Position numbers and translations under genes: made by a program. The notes under the pieces were generated by a model. It made no database searches, was not told the origin of the DNA, and was given only the letters and a program-made list of their open reading frames with translations. Of a stretch of 64,000 nt of DNA, positions 1 through 10,000 are shown in pieces; the stretch's first letter is position 1, and every line of letters starts with the position of its first letter. The stretch is from an uncultured Prevotella sp. (GTDB lineage: Bacteria; Bacteroidota; Bacteroidia; Bacteroidales; Bacteroidaceae): assembly GCA_947164965.1 (NCBI GenBank), contig CAMUYR010000006.1:79705-143704 (forward strand), written 5' to 3'.

Positions 1-546
1 AGGACGACCTATATTGATATAGTTGAGAGGTACTAACCAACCAGAAGGAACACTGGAGGAACTGTGGAAAGTGTACATCATGCCTGAAACAAACGAAGCT
101 GTAATAGTAGTGCCATTACGATAGACGCTCATCTTGTCGACATATTGCGAAGGATCAATATTCTGTCCTACCGAACTGTTATAAACAGAACCTTCCATAT
201 CGTTACGAATCAAGATCGCATCTGTCTTAATGTTCTTCTCCATGAAACGGCAAAGTATATTGACACGCTTCTTATTCTCCAATTTAGAACCGCAGCCCTT
301 GCGGCGAATCTGCATATAGACACCAGAACGTGATAAACGAACATACTCGTTAAGGGTCGTATCGGTATTCTCACCTTGGGCGGCAAATTCTTCTTCGCTA
401 ATCACGCGAATACCCTCCTTAGCTATAAAGTCGGAGATAGCATCTTGCTCTTGTTCTTTCTTATCGGCATAGGTCTCATAATTATTGCAACTCAAGAGCG
501 TCATTAGACACATGAGCAGCATAACGGGACAGATAATTCTTTTCAT
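1..546 (-). CDS. DUF4827-like lipoprotein (C-terminus off window)
   Basis: Reading the minus strand from the ATG at 544-546 gives an open frame to the window edge that is absent from the ORF track because its stop lies outside. The first residues are MKRIICPVMLLMCLMTLLSC followed by NNYE, a signal peptide with an LLSC lipobox, so the mature protein should be a lipid-anchored envelope protein. The remainder (SDFIAKEGI, SVYNSSVGQNIDPSQY, VPSGWLVPLNYI) resembles the DUF4827 family of Bacteroidota, whose function is unknown. It follows nrnA by 70 bases in the same direction. A possible -7 element (TAATTTTG, complement of 576-583) lies just upstream, so it may have its own promoter. The family call is from memory of the pattern. 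Confidence 0.75.
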   Translation of the reverse strand, partial: MKRIICPVMLLMCLMTLLSCNNYETYADKKEQEQDAISDFIAKEGIRVISEEEFAAQGENTDTTLNEYVRLSRSGVYMQIRRKGCGSKLENKKRVNILCRFMEKNIKTDAILIRNDMEGSVYNSSVGQNIDPSQYVDKMSVYRNGTTITASFVSGMMYTFHSSSSVPSGWLVPLNYINIGRP

Positions 547-615
547 TTTGATATCTTCTATTTCTAATTCGGGCACAAAATTACAAATAAATCATCAATT
601 ATCGGCAATATTAGA

Positions 616-1650
616 CTACTTTAACTTGTCTTCGAAGGTAATAAATGCCTCTTCCACGATTCGGACGGCTTCTGGCAAAGAGCAATTCAGCCTTCCTCCA
701 GAGGCATTCAAATGTCCTCCACCATTGAAGAAACGAGCAGCAACCTCATTGCAGGGAAAATCATCTACAGAACGCAGGCTCACCCATATCAAGTTGTCGC
801 GCTCAGTATCCTCACGTAACGAAATACTCAACTTCAGGCCCTTCATCTGCAAAGGCATATTCACTAGTCCTTCTGCGTCTCCTTTAACAAAATGGAAGTC
901 TCGAAGGTCTTTCTTTGACAATGTATAGTAGGCAGCATGACGTTCCTGATCCACAACCATTGTGTTGAGCAGCACATGTCCGACCAGTCTCATGCGGTGT
1001 TCACTGTAATTGTGGTACACATTCCGATAAATCTTATCCTTATTGATATGCTTAGTCAGCAGCTGGCTAATAATATAAAATATGTCTGGATCGTTGGAAT
1101 TAAAGGTAAAACCGCCAGTATCAGTCATCATACCACAATAGACGGGGATAGCATATTGCTTGCCCAATTCCTCAAAGAGTCCCAATTGCCAAACAATGCG
1201 GAACACAAGTTCACTGGCTGACGACAACTCAGGATGAGAAATGACCAACACTGCATCGACATCAGGACCAGGATGATGGTCTATCAGAACCTTCTTGGCA
1301 GGTGAGGCAACTAATGCATCAGCCATCTGATCGGTACGTGATGCTGTATTGAAATCGAGGCAGAACACAAGATCTGCCACCTTCAGCATCATATCAACAA
1401 AATCCTTGCGCTTGTCGTAGCGTGCTACCTTTTCCGTGTTAGGCAACCAATGCAGATAGTCAGGATATTGATCAGGCACAACCATTAAGGGCTCTTTACC
1501 CATATATCGCAGGGCATCAAAGAGTCCCAACATAGAACCCATAGCGTCTCCATCTGGGTTCTGATGGCTGCAGAGCACGATGCTCTCCGCATTGGCTATG
1601 AGGGAGCGCAGTTCACTGCACTCCCCCTCAGTCATTATTTCCTTCAGCAT
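616..1650 (-). CDS. nrnA: DHH-family phosphoesterase, NrnA-like (oligoribonuclease / pAp phosphatase)
   Basis: A 344-residue cytosolic DHH/DHHA1 phosphoesterase. Metal-binding motifs are visible in order: SHQNPDGDA near residue 29, DFNTASR near 98, IDHHPGPD near 123 and DTGGF near 176. The C-terminal DHHA1 substrate-binding motif GGGHLNASGG is near 310. Family members degrade very short RNA or di-nucleotides and dephosphorylate 3'-phosphoadenosine 5'-phosphate, linking RNA turnover and sulfate assimilation. The length is normal for NrnA. It starts 3 bases after the stop of the nucleotidyltransferase gene, so the two are probably co-transcribed. The precise substrate preference cannot be read from the sequence. 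Confidence 0.88.
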   Translation of the reverse strand: MLKEIMTEGECSELRSLIANAESIVLCSHQNPDGDAMGSMLGLFDALRYMGKEPLMVVPDQYPDYLHWLPNTEKVARYDKRKDFVDMMLKVADLVFCLDFNTASRTDQMADALVASPAKKVLIDHHPGPDVDAVLVISHPELSSASELVFRIVWQLGLFEELGKQYAIPVYCGMMTDTGGFTFNSNDPDIFYIISQLLTKHINKDKIYRNVYHNYSEHRMRLVGHVLLNTMVVDQERHAAYYTLSKKDLRDFHFVKGDAEGLVNMPLQMKGLKLSISLREDTERDNLIWVSLRSVDDFPCNEVAARFFNGGGHLNASGGRLNCSLPEAVRIVEEAFITFEDKLK

Positions 1651-1653
1651 TCT

Positions 1654-2595
1654 TTAGAATAGTTTATTAGGATAGACACCTTCGTCTACCAGTTTCTGTA
1701 TACGTGCTACCGTGTCATCGCGATCAGCAGCGTAGGTCACACCAAACCATTTTGAGGTAGTGTCAAGTACTTCACAGGTGGCAGTACCCTCGGTAATCAA
1801 CTTGTTAACCATGAGAGGGATAAAGAACTCTGCTTTCAAGTTCTCCATATTCTTAGGATCACTCAAGAACTCCTTGAAGTACTGCTCGCTATATTCGAAA
1901 TAGTCGGGAGTAAAACCCCACATATTCATGGAAACAGGTGTATTGTCATCAACCACTACCCATTTGCCTTCCTCGTCCTTATAACGAATCGGCTGATCTG
2001 CGGCACCTGCCTTTGAGCCATCTTCTGCGCAACGAACAATCTCGGTACGTTCTACAACATCCGTCAAATGTCCCTGGGCGTTTTTCGAACAGATACCACG
2101 AGCCACTGTTCCGTTCTCACTCAAGGTATTACCAACACGGAAACCCACCATTGCATATTTGTTCTTGGCACCTTCGGGCAGACTGCTCAAATACTTACCA
2201 ATAACCATAAATGCATCACGATTGTAGAAGTCGTCACAGTTGATAACACAGAAAGGTTCCTTAATCACGTCCTTACCCATCAGCACAGCGTGGTTCGTGC
2301 CCCAAGGCTTTACACGTCCTTCTGGAACACTAAAGCCCTCTGGAAGTGCATCAATACCCTGGAAACAGAGCTCACAAGGAATATGTCCTTCATATTTGGA
2401 AAGAATCTGAGTGCGGAACTGCTCTTCGAAGTCCTTGCGAATCACCCATACTATCTTACCAAAACCAGCCTGAATGGCATCGTAAATACTATAGTCCATA
2501 ATGGTCTCACCATTGGGGCCCAGACCGTCGAGCTGCTTCAGACCGCCATAACGGCTTCCCATGCCAGCTGCTAATAAAAATAATGTTGGTTTCAT
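1654..2595 (-). CDS. sugar-phosphate nucleotidyltransferase family protein
   Basis: A 313-residue GT-A fold nucleotidyltransferase. The N-terminus carries the signature LLAAGMGSRYGGLKQLDGLG (residues 7-26), the NTP-binding GxGxR...K loop, and INCDDFYN near residue 118 supplies the metal-binding aspartates. The family couples an NTP to a sugar 1-phosphate; the nearest functional types are UTP-glucose-1-phosphate and related uridylyltransferases. It is not a clear RmlA, so it should not be assumed to feed the dTDP-sugar cluster at 24.5-29.4 kb. It heads the minus-strand run with nrnA and the DUF4827 gene and has a good promoter (complement of 2629-2637). Confidence 0.8.
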   Translation of the reverse strand: MKPTLFLLAAGMGSRYGGLKQLDGLGPNGETIMDYSIYDAIQAGFGKIVWVIRKDFEEQFRTQILSKYEGHIPCELCFQGIDALPEGFSVPEGRVKPWGTNHAVLMGKDVIKEPFCVINCDDFYNRDAFMVIGKYLSSLPEGAKNKYAMVGFRVGNTLSENGTVARGICSKNAQGHLTDVVERTEIVRCAEDGSKAGAADQPIRYKDEEGKWVVVDDNTPVSMNMWGFTPDYFEYSEQYFKEFLSDPKNMENLKAEFFIPLMVNKLITEGTATCEVLDTTSKWFGVTYAADRDDTVARIQKLVDEGVYPNKLF

Positions 2596-2628
2596 TGTCT
2601 CTCTTAATTAAATGTTTGTTTATTGGGT

Positions 2629-2637
2629 GCAAAGGTA
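2629..2637 (-). promoter_or_regulatory. -7 promoter element upstream of nucleotidyltransferase gene
   Basis: The minus strand reads TACCTTTGC here, the Bacteroidota -7 consensus TAnnTTTG, 34 bases before the ATG at 2595. A clean TTTG -33 box at the usual 20-base spacing is not obvious. Confidence 0.6.
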
Positions 2638-2683
2638 CAAAATATTTCCGACACTCACCTTATTAATTATTATTTATTAATCA

Positions 2684-4591
2684 TTAATTTGTCTTTAGAG
2701 CACGCATAGCGTTAAGTACAGCCAGTACTGTGACGCCCACATCTGCAAATACCGCCAACCACATCGTGGCAATACCAACGGCAGCCAATAGGAGCACAGC
2801 AACCTTAACGCCAATGGCAAACCATACGTTCTGACGGGCAATGGAACGGGTGCGTCGACTGATTCTAATGGCTGCAGGCAGTTTTGAAGGCTGATCATCC
2901 ATCAATACCACATCAGCGGCTTCTATAGCGGCATCACTACCTAATCCTCCCATAGCAATACCGACGTCTGCTCGTGCCAATACTGGAGCATCGTTAATTC
3001 CATCTCCGACAAAAGCTACACAGGCGTCCTTTTTCTGGAGCAGGCGTTCTACGAAGGCCACCTTATCAGCAGGCAACAGCTCTGCTTGGTAATCATCCAG
3101 TTGCAACTGGTTTGCCACGTGTTCAGCTACTTCCTTTCTGTCACCCGTCAGCATCACCGTCTTTTTCACTCCCAACTGCTTCAGTTGTCGAACGGCTTCT
3201 GCACTGTCTTCCTTCACTTGGTCATTGATCACAATATGTCCTGCATACTCGCCATTAATAGCTACATGAATGATGGTACCCTGATGATGACAGTCGTGCC
3301 ATTGGGCTCCTACATAGTCCATCAATTTCGTATTTCCTACACTCACCAGATCGTCTCCGACACGGGCCTGAATACCTTTACCAGCTATTTCTTCCACATC
3401 ACTAACCCGACAACCGTCTGTTGCCTCATCAGGAAACGCATCTCTCAAGGCGGCACCTATAGGATGAGTGGTAAAATGCTCTACATGGGCTGCAAGATGC
3501 AGCAAATGGTGTTCATCATACTGCTCAGGATGTACAGCAGTCACAGCAAACTGCCCATGTGTCAGTGTTCCTGTTTTGTCAAACACCACAGTGTCTACCT
3601 TTGCCAATACATCCATAAAGTTGGCACCTTTGATCAGGATACCGCGTCGAGAAGCGCCACCTATACCTCCAAAGAAAGTAAGGGGAACGCTAAGCACCAG
3701 TGCACAAGGACACGATACTACCAAGAACATCAATGCACGATAAATCCATGTTGAGAGGACTGCATGAGCACTTAATATCGGCGGCAGAACAGCCAGTGCA
3801 ATAGCAGCAAACACCACTATAGGTGTATAGATGCGTGCGAATTGAGTGATAAAAGTCTCGCTCTGTGATTTATTAGCTGTAGCATGTTCTACCAACTGGA
3901 TGATTTTCGCCACTGTGCTTTCGCCAAAGGCTTTGGTGGTACGTACCTTGATGACACCTGAAAGATTAACGCAGCCACTCACCACTTCATCTTCCATATT
4001 CACTTCACGAGGCATCGATTCACCTGTCAAAGCTATGGTATTCAGAGCAGAAGTTCCCTCTACTACAACGCCGTCCAATGGAATCTTTTCGCCTGGACGT
4101 ATCACGATAATACTTCCTACACTTACCTCCTCCGGAGCATAGTCACTAACACAACCATCCGTTTCCACATGGGCAACGTCTGGACGAATATCCATCAAGT
4201 GAGCTATACTCTCCCTGCTCTTCCCCTCAGCATACCCTTCAAAGAGTTCGCCAACCTGGAAGAAAAGCATGACAAAGACAGCCTCGGGGAACTGAGTTTC
4301 TGCACCTGGCAGAAAACCTATACAGAGTGCTCCGATTGTTGCTACTGACATTAAGAAGTTTTCGTTAAAAGCATCGCCATGCAATAATCCTTCTAATGCT
4401 TCTTTGAGCGTATCATGTCCCACCAGAAGGTAGGGTACAAGATAGACTAGCAGTAACTGCCATGTAGTCAATGAAAACTGGTGTTCAATTAATACTGCTA
4501 CTGCCAGCAATACTGCAGAAATTATGATTAGCCATAATTGGCCATGCTGGTGTTCATGATGGTGTTCATGATGTTCGTGTTGATGTGCCAT
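2684..4591 (-). CDS. heavy-metal P1B-type ATPase (Zn2+/Cd2+/Pb2+ exporter type)
   Basis: A 635-residue inner-membrane metal efflux pump. The first 17 residues are a His-rich metal-binding tail (HEHHEHHHEHQH) and no CxxC metal-binding domain precedes the membrane segments. Actuator motif TGES is at 189-192, the membrane metal site SCPCALV at 293-299, phosphorylation motif DKTGT at 338-342, the P1B-specific HP at 376-377 and the hinge GDGINDAP at 529-536. The last transmembrane segment contains DVGVTVLAVLNAMRALK, whose Asp is typical of the ZntA/CadA (P1B-2) group. Zinc is the most likely substrate, by family. It stands alone with its own promoter at 4619-4627. Confidence 0.92.
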   Translation of the reverse strand: MAHQHEHHEHHHEHQHGQLWLIIISAVLLAVAVLIEHQFSLTTWQLLLVYLVPYLLVGHDTLKEALEGLLHGDAFNENFLMSVATIGALCIGFLPGAETQFPEAVFVMLFFQVGELFEGYAEGKSRESIAHLMDIRPDVAHVETDGCVSDYAPEEVSVGSIIVIRPGEKIPLDGVVVEGTSALNTIALTGESMPREVNMEDEVVSGCVNLSGVIKVRTTKAFGESTVAKIIQLVEHATANKSQSETFITQFARIYTPIVVFAAIALAVLPPILSAHAVLSTWIYRALMFLVVSCPCALVLSVPLTFFGGIGGASRRGILIKGANFMDVLAKVDTVVFDKTGTLTHGQFAVTAVHPEQYDEHHLLHLAAHVEHFTTHPIGAALRDAFPDEATDGCRVSDVEEIAGKGIQARVGDDLVSVGNTKLMDYVGAQWHDCHHQGTIIHVAINGEYAGHIVINDQVKEDSAEAVRQLKQLGVKKTVMLTGDRKEVAEHVANQLQLDDYQAELLPADKVAFVERLLQKKDACVAFVGDGINDAPVLARADVGIAMGGLGSDAAIEAADVVLMDDQPSKLPAAIRISRRTRSIARQNVWFAIGVKVAVLLLAAVGIATMWLAVFADVGVTVLAVLNAMRALKTN

Positions 4592-4618
4592 ATCTTTGCT
4601 TTTTAATTATTTCTGGGT

Positions 4619-4627
4619 GCAAAGGTA
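4619..4627 (-). promoter_or_regulatory. -7 promoter element of the P-type ATPase gene
   Basis: Complement reads TACCTTTGC 28 bases upstream of the ATPase ATG. No obvious metal-regulator operator was recognised around it. Confidence 0.6.
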
Positions 4628-4662
4628 CAGCAAAGGTTTCGCAACTTGGTTGCAAAGTAACA

Positions 4663-7047
4663 TCAGAAGGGATATCCGATGGCAAAGTGAAGAGTATGAC
4701 TGCTCTTAAAACTATCAATATTGTAGAAGCCAGACTTACCCGTCTCCCAAGGATAATGAAGAGCGACACCCCAATCGAGGCGCAGGATTAGGAAGTTGAG
4801 GTCATAACGGATACCGACACCCGTACCAACACCCATCGAATCGAATAAATTATTGAAACGTAAGTTGAGGTTTTTGAACATACCAGGATATTCGCCATCC
4901 AATTCACCTACATCCTCGTTACGGAACCAGACATTACCTGCATCCAGAAAAACAGCGCCATGAAGGTTTCCAAAGAGTTGCCGGCGATATTCCAAATTCA
5001 TAATTAGCTTGATTTCGCCATTCTGCAACAAATAGTTGTATGCCTTATTACCTACTCCACGGAATCCGCCAGGACCCAGTCCGCGTACAGAGAAAGCTCT
5101 GATGCTGTTGGCACCACCAGCATAGAACATTTCACTATGGGGTGTTGCATCACAATTGCCGTAGCAATAGATAATACCTCCATTGACATGTGCCAGTAAC
5201 TTCGACTGTTCATCAAGTGTCCACGTCTTTGTAAAGTCTGTTTCCAGTTTGAGAAACTGTGAATATGGATTCTTGAAGAGTTTCTTGTTCTTCTCATTCC
5301 AGCTCCTACCCGTGATGACATCATAAAGTGCAACGCCATTTCCTGCCTCTGCCAACGTAGTCTCCCATCGGATAGGATTCCGATAGCTTGAAGGACTCGT
5401 GTAAGTATAGGTATAACGCATCTCCGTGATGAAACGATCCTCCATGGTGGCTTCAAGATAAGGATTTTCTTTCAACAGATTTTCGTATTCATCAGTATGA
5501 CTATTCATAAACTGATACTTTACCGTAAGAGGCGAGAATTCATGACGACTCTGTGGCGAGGTCTGCCAGCGATAGGTCCACTCACCGGAAGCCACGTGCA
5601 TCTTATAGTAGCTAGGGCGGTAGATAATGTCGGTAGAGATTTTTGCAATAGTACTGGGTGTGCTATAGAAACGACGCCGACGAATAACACGTCCATCCTT
5701 GTCACGACGGACGCGATTACCTCCAAAGAAAGGAGCAATAATACGTGGGAACTCGACACTGAGATCGGCACCATACTCGTAATTATTCATCGCATTATTA
5801 CTCTGAGTAGACCACTCATAAGAGCCATGCACGTTGAAGTCAATTTTCTCTGCACCTCTAAAGGCGTTTCGACGTGTAATACCCATCCTGACCTCAGGAC
5901 CCATACGTCCGATTGTGCGCGCATTGAAATTGGTTTCAACATAGAAATCCCACGGCTTGTCAAAAGTAAGGTTGAGGTTGAGGTCGAGCGTATCGCATGC
6001 TGCAGTCGTGTCGCGAGGTGTAAAGACGAAATCCGCCATCGAGAATAGGCCGTTGGCATTGATCTTGCTCGCAGTTTGCAGATAATTATCATAGCTATAG
6101 ACCTGACGAGGACGCAGCTTCATATCAGCCATCAAGACACGAGGACTGACGGGTGGTTTTTTACCAGAATAGCGAACGGTTAAATAACGACGTACGGTAG
6201 AATCGGTAAGTACCTCGCGATTGGTTTTCCTCATATTGATATTGACACGTCCTATATACCACTTGTGCTTCACCGCTTCAGGCACCCCGTCCGCCAACTG
6301 GAAACGCAACTGCGCTTTTCCATCAACAGCAAAAGTATCTGCCAGATAAGAGGCATAACTTGGCTGATAATAATAATAGCCATTATTTCGTAACAACAAA
6401 CTGATACGCTGGCGTTCAGCATCCAGATTGGAGACACTGAAGGCATCACCTTTGCGTACATAACTCTGATCAATAGTAGAATGTATCAAACTGTCTGCTT
6501 CTGCAGGGAAGCCGAAATAACCCACGGAGTCGAGCGTGGTCAAGCGACCGTAATGTACATTATAAGCAATCTTTGAGGTCTTGGGATTCTTCTGAGGTAC
6601 AGCCTCATAGTTGACCTGTCCGCTAAAATAGCCATGATTGCGCAACACCCCTTGTGCCACCTTTGCTCGCAGTTCAGGATTTACCCACGACATGAGCACA
6701 GGCTGCTTTCCGAATGTCTTCGTCATCCAACGGGCGAAGGGCTTGTCTATATGAGCATACTTATTCCAAATACTCACTCCTAATGAGAAAGGAACACGAT
6801 AGTAACTACTTCCAAAGATGGCGCCATTAGGGGCTGTCGCCAGTGCTGCCTCCACCTCCTGCTGTGTAAGATTCTTGTTATCTATCACTGTCTGCGTTTT
6901 GAGGGTGTCCGTATTATCATAGGTAATCTTTGTGAGTCCCGTAAACAACTGGTCACCATCAGGGATGTTCTTCGTCATAGAGCATGCTACAATGAAGAAG
7001 GAAGCAGTCAGAAGGATGATGTATGATGTGATACTATTTCGTGTCAT
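4663..7047 (-). CDS. tamL: TamL: BamA/TamA-family outer-membrane lipoprotein
   Basis: A 794-residue Omp85-family protein. The N-terminus is a signal peptide ending in a lipobox (FFIVACSMTKNIPDG), which marks the Bacteroidota lipoprotein form TamL and not a plain TamA. A periplasmic POTRA-like region covers roughly residues 25-330. The second half is a 16-strand-type barrel containing RGLGPGGFRG (the conserved L6 loop motif of Omp85 proteins) near 660, and the protein ends in an aromatic residue (GYPF). The family inserts or assembles proteins or moves lipid at the outer membrane together with TamB. Its ATG overlaps the tamB stop by 4 bases, so translation is probably coupled. Confidence 0.9.
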   Translation of the reverse strand: MTRNSITSYIILLTASFFIVACSMTKNIPDGDQLFTGLTKITYDNTDTLKTQTVIDNKNLTQQEVEAALATAPNGAIFGSSYYRVPFSLGVSIWNKYAHIDKPFARWMTKTFGKQPVLMSWVNPELRAKVAQGVLRNHGYFSGQVNYEAVPQKNPKTSKIAYNVHYGRLTTLDSVGYFGFPAEADSLIHSTIDQSYVRKGDAFSVSNLDAERQRISLLLRNNGYYYYQPSYASYLADTFAVDGKAQLRFQLADGVPEAVKHKWYIGRVNINMRKTNREVLTDSTVRRYLTVRYSGKKPPVSPRVLMADMKLRPRQVYSYDNYLQTASKINANGLFSMADFVFTPRDTTAACDTLDLNLNLTFDKPWDFYVETNFNARTIGRMGPEVRMGITRRNAFRGAEKIDFNVHGSYEWSTQSNNAMNNYEYGADLSVEFPRIIAPFFGGNRVRRDKDGRVIRRRRFYSTPSTIAKISTDIIYRPSYYKMHVASGEWTYRWQTSPQSRHEFSPLTVKYQFMNSHTDEYENLLKENPYLEATMEDRFITEMRYTYTYTSPSSYRNPIRWETTLAEAGNGVALYDVITGRSWNEKNKKLFKNPYSQFLKLETDFTKTWTLDEQSKLLAHVNGGIIYCYGNCDATPHSEMFYAGGANSIRAFSVRGLGPGGFRGVGNKAYNYLLQNGEIKLIMNLEYRRQLFGNLHGAVFLDAGNVWFRNEDVGELDGEYPGMFKNLNLRFNNLFDSMGVGTGVGIRYDLNFLILRLDWGVALHYPWETGKSGFYNIDSFKSSHTLHFAIGYPF

Positions 7048-10000
7048 GGGCGTTGCGTCTTTAGGGTGTCTCTTCTCACGCTATCGCGCGGTGTAGTTGT
7101 CAAACTGCGCACAGGCATGGTAGGAGTTGTATTCTTGAAGCGGAATATATCCGTGAATTTCTGCAAAGTACGACGCCAGATAAAGCCTCCACCGTACTTT
7201 TGCGAATAACCGTCCAGCCAGTCGTAGGCATTATTCTGATAGAACAGGGTAATATACTTGTTGGCAGTATCGTCCAGTCGGTATTCCAGCGAGACATTGT
7301 CGAAGAATGAATTGTTACGCTGTTGAAGTTCAGCACCTGTCGACACTTTACCACCCACCGCTATCTTCAAACGGTTGTTCAAGAATCGCTTGGCAAACTT
7401 GAAGGAATAATCAGTATGTGTGGCACCTGTAGCATCCGTCGAATTGTCCATACCAATAGAGAGGTCGAGAGTACGCAGGGCATTACCTGTTATCTGATTA
7501 ATTTCTGAATTAAGGAATGAGCTCAAGGCCGAGTTCATAGAGAAAGCACCAGTATTACCATCGGCCAGATACATGCCTGTAGTCAACATCGAAACAGCTA
7601 GTTTTCCCCGCTGTTCCACACTCATTGCCTGCAACTCACTATGCAGCTGCATATCCTCTGGTGCGTCGAGGGTAAACTCCAGTCCCATATCGTTAAGGGT
7701 ACGCGTAATCTTCACACCACAGTCAAATTCCACGCTGCGTCCTACCCCACTGGAATTCGATACTGTCGCCTTTGTACGCTCTGTGGCAGTGATGTTCAGC
7801 GTAGGATTCATAATCTCACCTGTAAACTCAATATAGGAACCGTCCTGAATGGTGAAAGTCTTCAACGGGATAACAGGCAACGAATACTTCATCTCGCCAT
7901 TCGACAGTGTATAGCGTCCCGTCAATCTCAAGTTGTCAGTAGGATTATAGATCATATGCAGAGTACCACCACCCGTCAAGTCGATATAGTTGGAGTGGTC
8001 AGTATTCAGATAAGCCATAACATGGGCACCATTCGACACGTCGATAGTCATATCCATATTGAAACCTGTCAGTGTCGGACGTTCCACCACAATCTGCGTG
8101 GTGTCTGAGAAATCCGTAAACTTCACCAACTCATCCAAATGGTTATCCGTTGTCAGAGGTGAATCACGTAGCACGTAGCTCATATCCGTTGTTCCCAACA
8201 ATTCCAAACGTCCTCGCATCGTCAGGTTATCCAATGGTCCTCTGATGCGTGCAAAGGCATTGACAAAGGCCTTACCGTAGGCGATACTCTTGGCATTCTC
8301 CTTGGCACCTATAATCTGATAGTTTCTTGCCCTCATCCTCAGGTTCACCATCATGTGGTCCATATCGCTGAAATCCACATCACCTTGAACAGTCAGAGGA
8401 CTATCGTTATACTGTGAATAGACAGTAAAGTTCTCGAAGAGCAGTTTTGAGTTCACAATGCGGACGGGGTCGTTATCAAAGCGGAGCCTCATACCATAAG
8501 GGATGCTCTCCATATACGACGAATCCAGATAGACCTCACCATCCACCTTAGGATGCGACATCGTTCCTTTGATGTTCAATTCGCCATCACCATAACCCTG
8601 CAAGCCTACTATCTGATCAGGTACAAAACCATTCACCAGCGACAAGGGCAGACGGGTCATGAGGAACTTGGCATCTATGCCTCCATCACCCTTATCGTAA
8701 TAAGTACCTGTCAGCAATCCTATTTCTTCCTCGTCCTTCATCAGTCGGGCTTCTACAGCATGAGCCGAATCACCCTTCTGCATATACACCATTTCAGTGC
8801 TGACATCACCAATAGGACTATGTTCATAGGTCATGTTGCGAACGGACATATCGCCAGCAACCGAGAAGCGCCCGTTGGCATCCTGCACCACGTGGTAGTC
8901 ACCATTCATCAGGCCAGACATACGTGGTGCATAAGGAATCACAGAGGTTACCTCGTCCAAGTTAAACTTATTCAAACTCACGGTGATATCCTGTTGCAGA
9001 CTAGGATCGCTATCTTCCGTATAGACCTTCACACCCGTTCCGTCACTGGCTATCAGGTCGAGCTTTGCTTCCACCTTATTCTTATTACTGATAAAAACGA
9101 AATTATCGTCGTTCAACTTGAATATCTTATAACCCAACGTAGGCTCTTTTGGCATCAAGTGCATACGAATACCACTATCTACCATCTCTGCCTGCGCACC
9201 CAATCGGGCACCCAGTTTATTATCCGAGTCGTAGTAGCGCACACCAAAGGTGGCTCCTTTTTCCTGTAATATACCATCGAAGAGGGCATTAAACACGAAC
9301 TGCGGGTTCTTCTTGTTGTTACGTATCTGTCCACCAAATGAGATGCGCTTCGGACGTTGCGTGATACGGAAATTGATCGTATCCAGTCGCACATCGCTTA
9401 CCACCAATGAATGAATGTGTCCACTGCCGTTTAGTCCTGTTTCCGGCGATGCGCTCATATCGTATACCAAGTCTTTGAAATCAATGCCTTCACCACTCTT
9501 CAGCAGGTTAGCTACGGGATTATTCTGCTTGCTCTCAATATGCAGCTTCATAGAAGGCAACAATCTGCGGATAGCTGCCTGATCAATGATCTTTGCCTCC
9601 AGTTGTGCCATCACCGAATCGCCTAAAGTCGAGGCTTTCTTCAACAGGTCTTCGTAATTGCCACTGCCGTCCATCTTCACAATCAGATCACCACTCTGTG
9701 CTCGTAAGATGGTGGTATCAGGCTTGGTATTTATATGCAGTCCGATAAACTCAGAACGATAGGACTTGCTGGAGTCACGGATGACAATATCGCTAATCAG
9801 GCCACTGACGTAGTGCGACAGCTTCAGGTCGGAAGTAACATCCACGTGTCCGCAAAGTCCCAAGGTCAGCGGATTCTCCACCAAACCCATAGCATGAAGG
9901 TCGGCACTCTTCACTTCAGTAGTAATGGTTCCATTAAACTTCTTCGTATTCATCAGAGCGTCGAAGCTCACGATGCCGTTCAGCAGATGATTTCTTGAAT

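Noticed and set aside
1654-2595. RmlA as the first enzyme of the dTDP-sugar pathway
   Set aside because: The protein has a nucleotidyltransferase signature but not the typical RmlA N-terminus (GGSGTRL), and it is 22 kb from rmlB.
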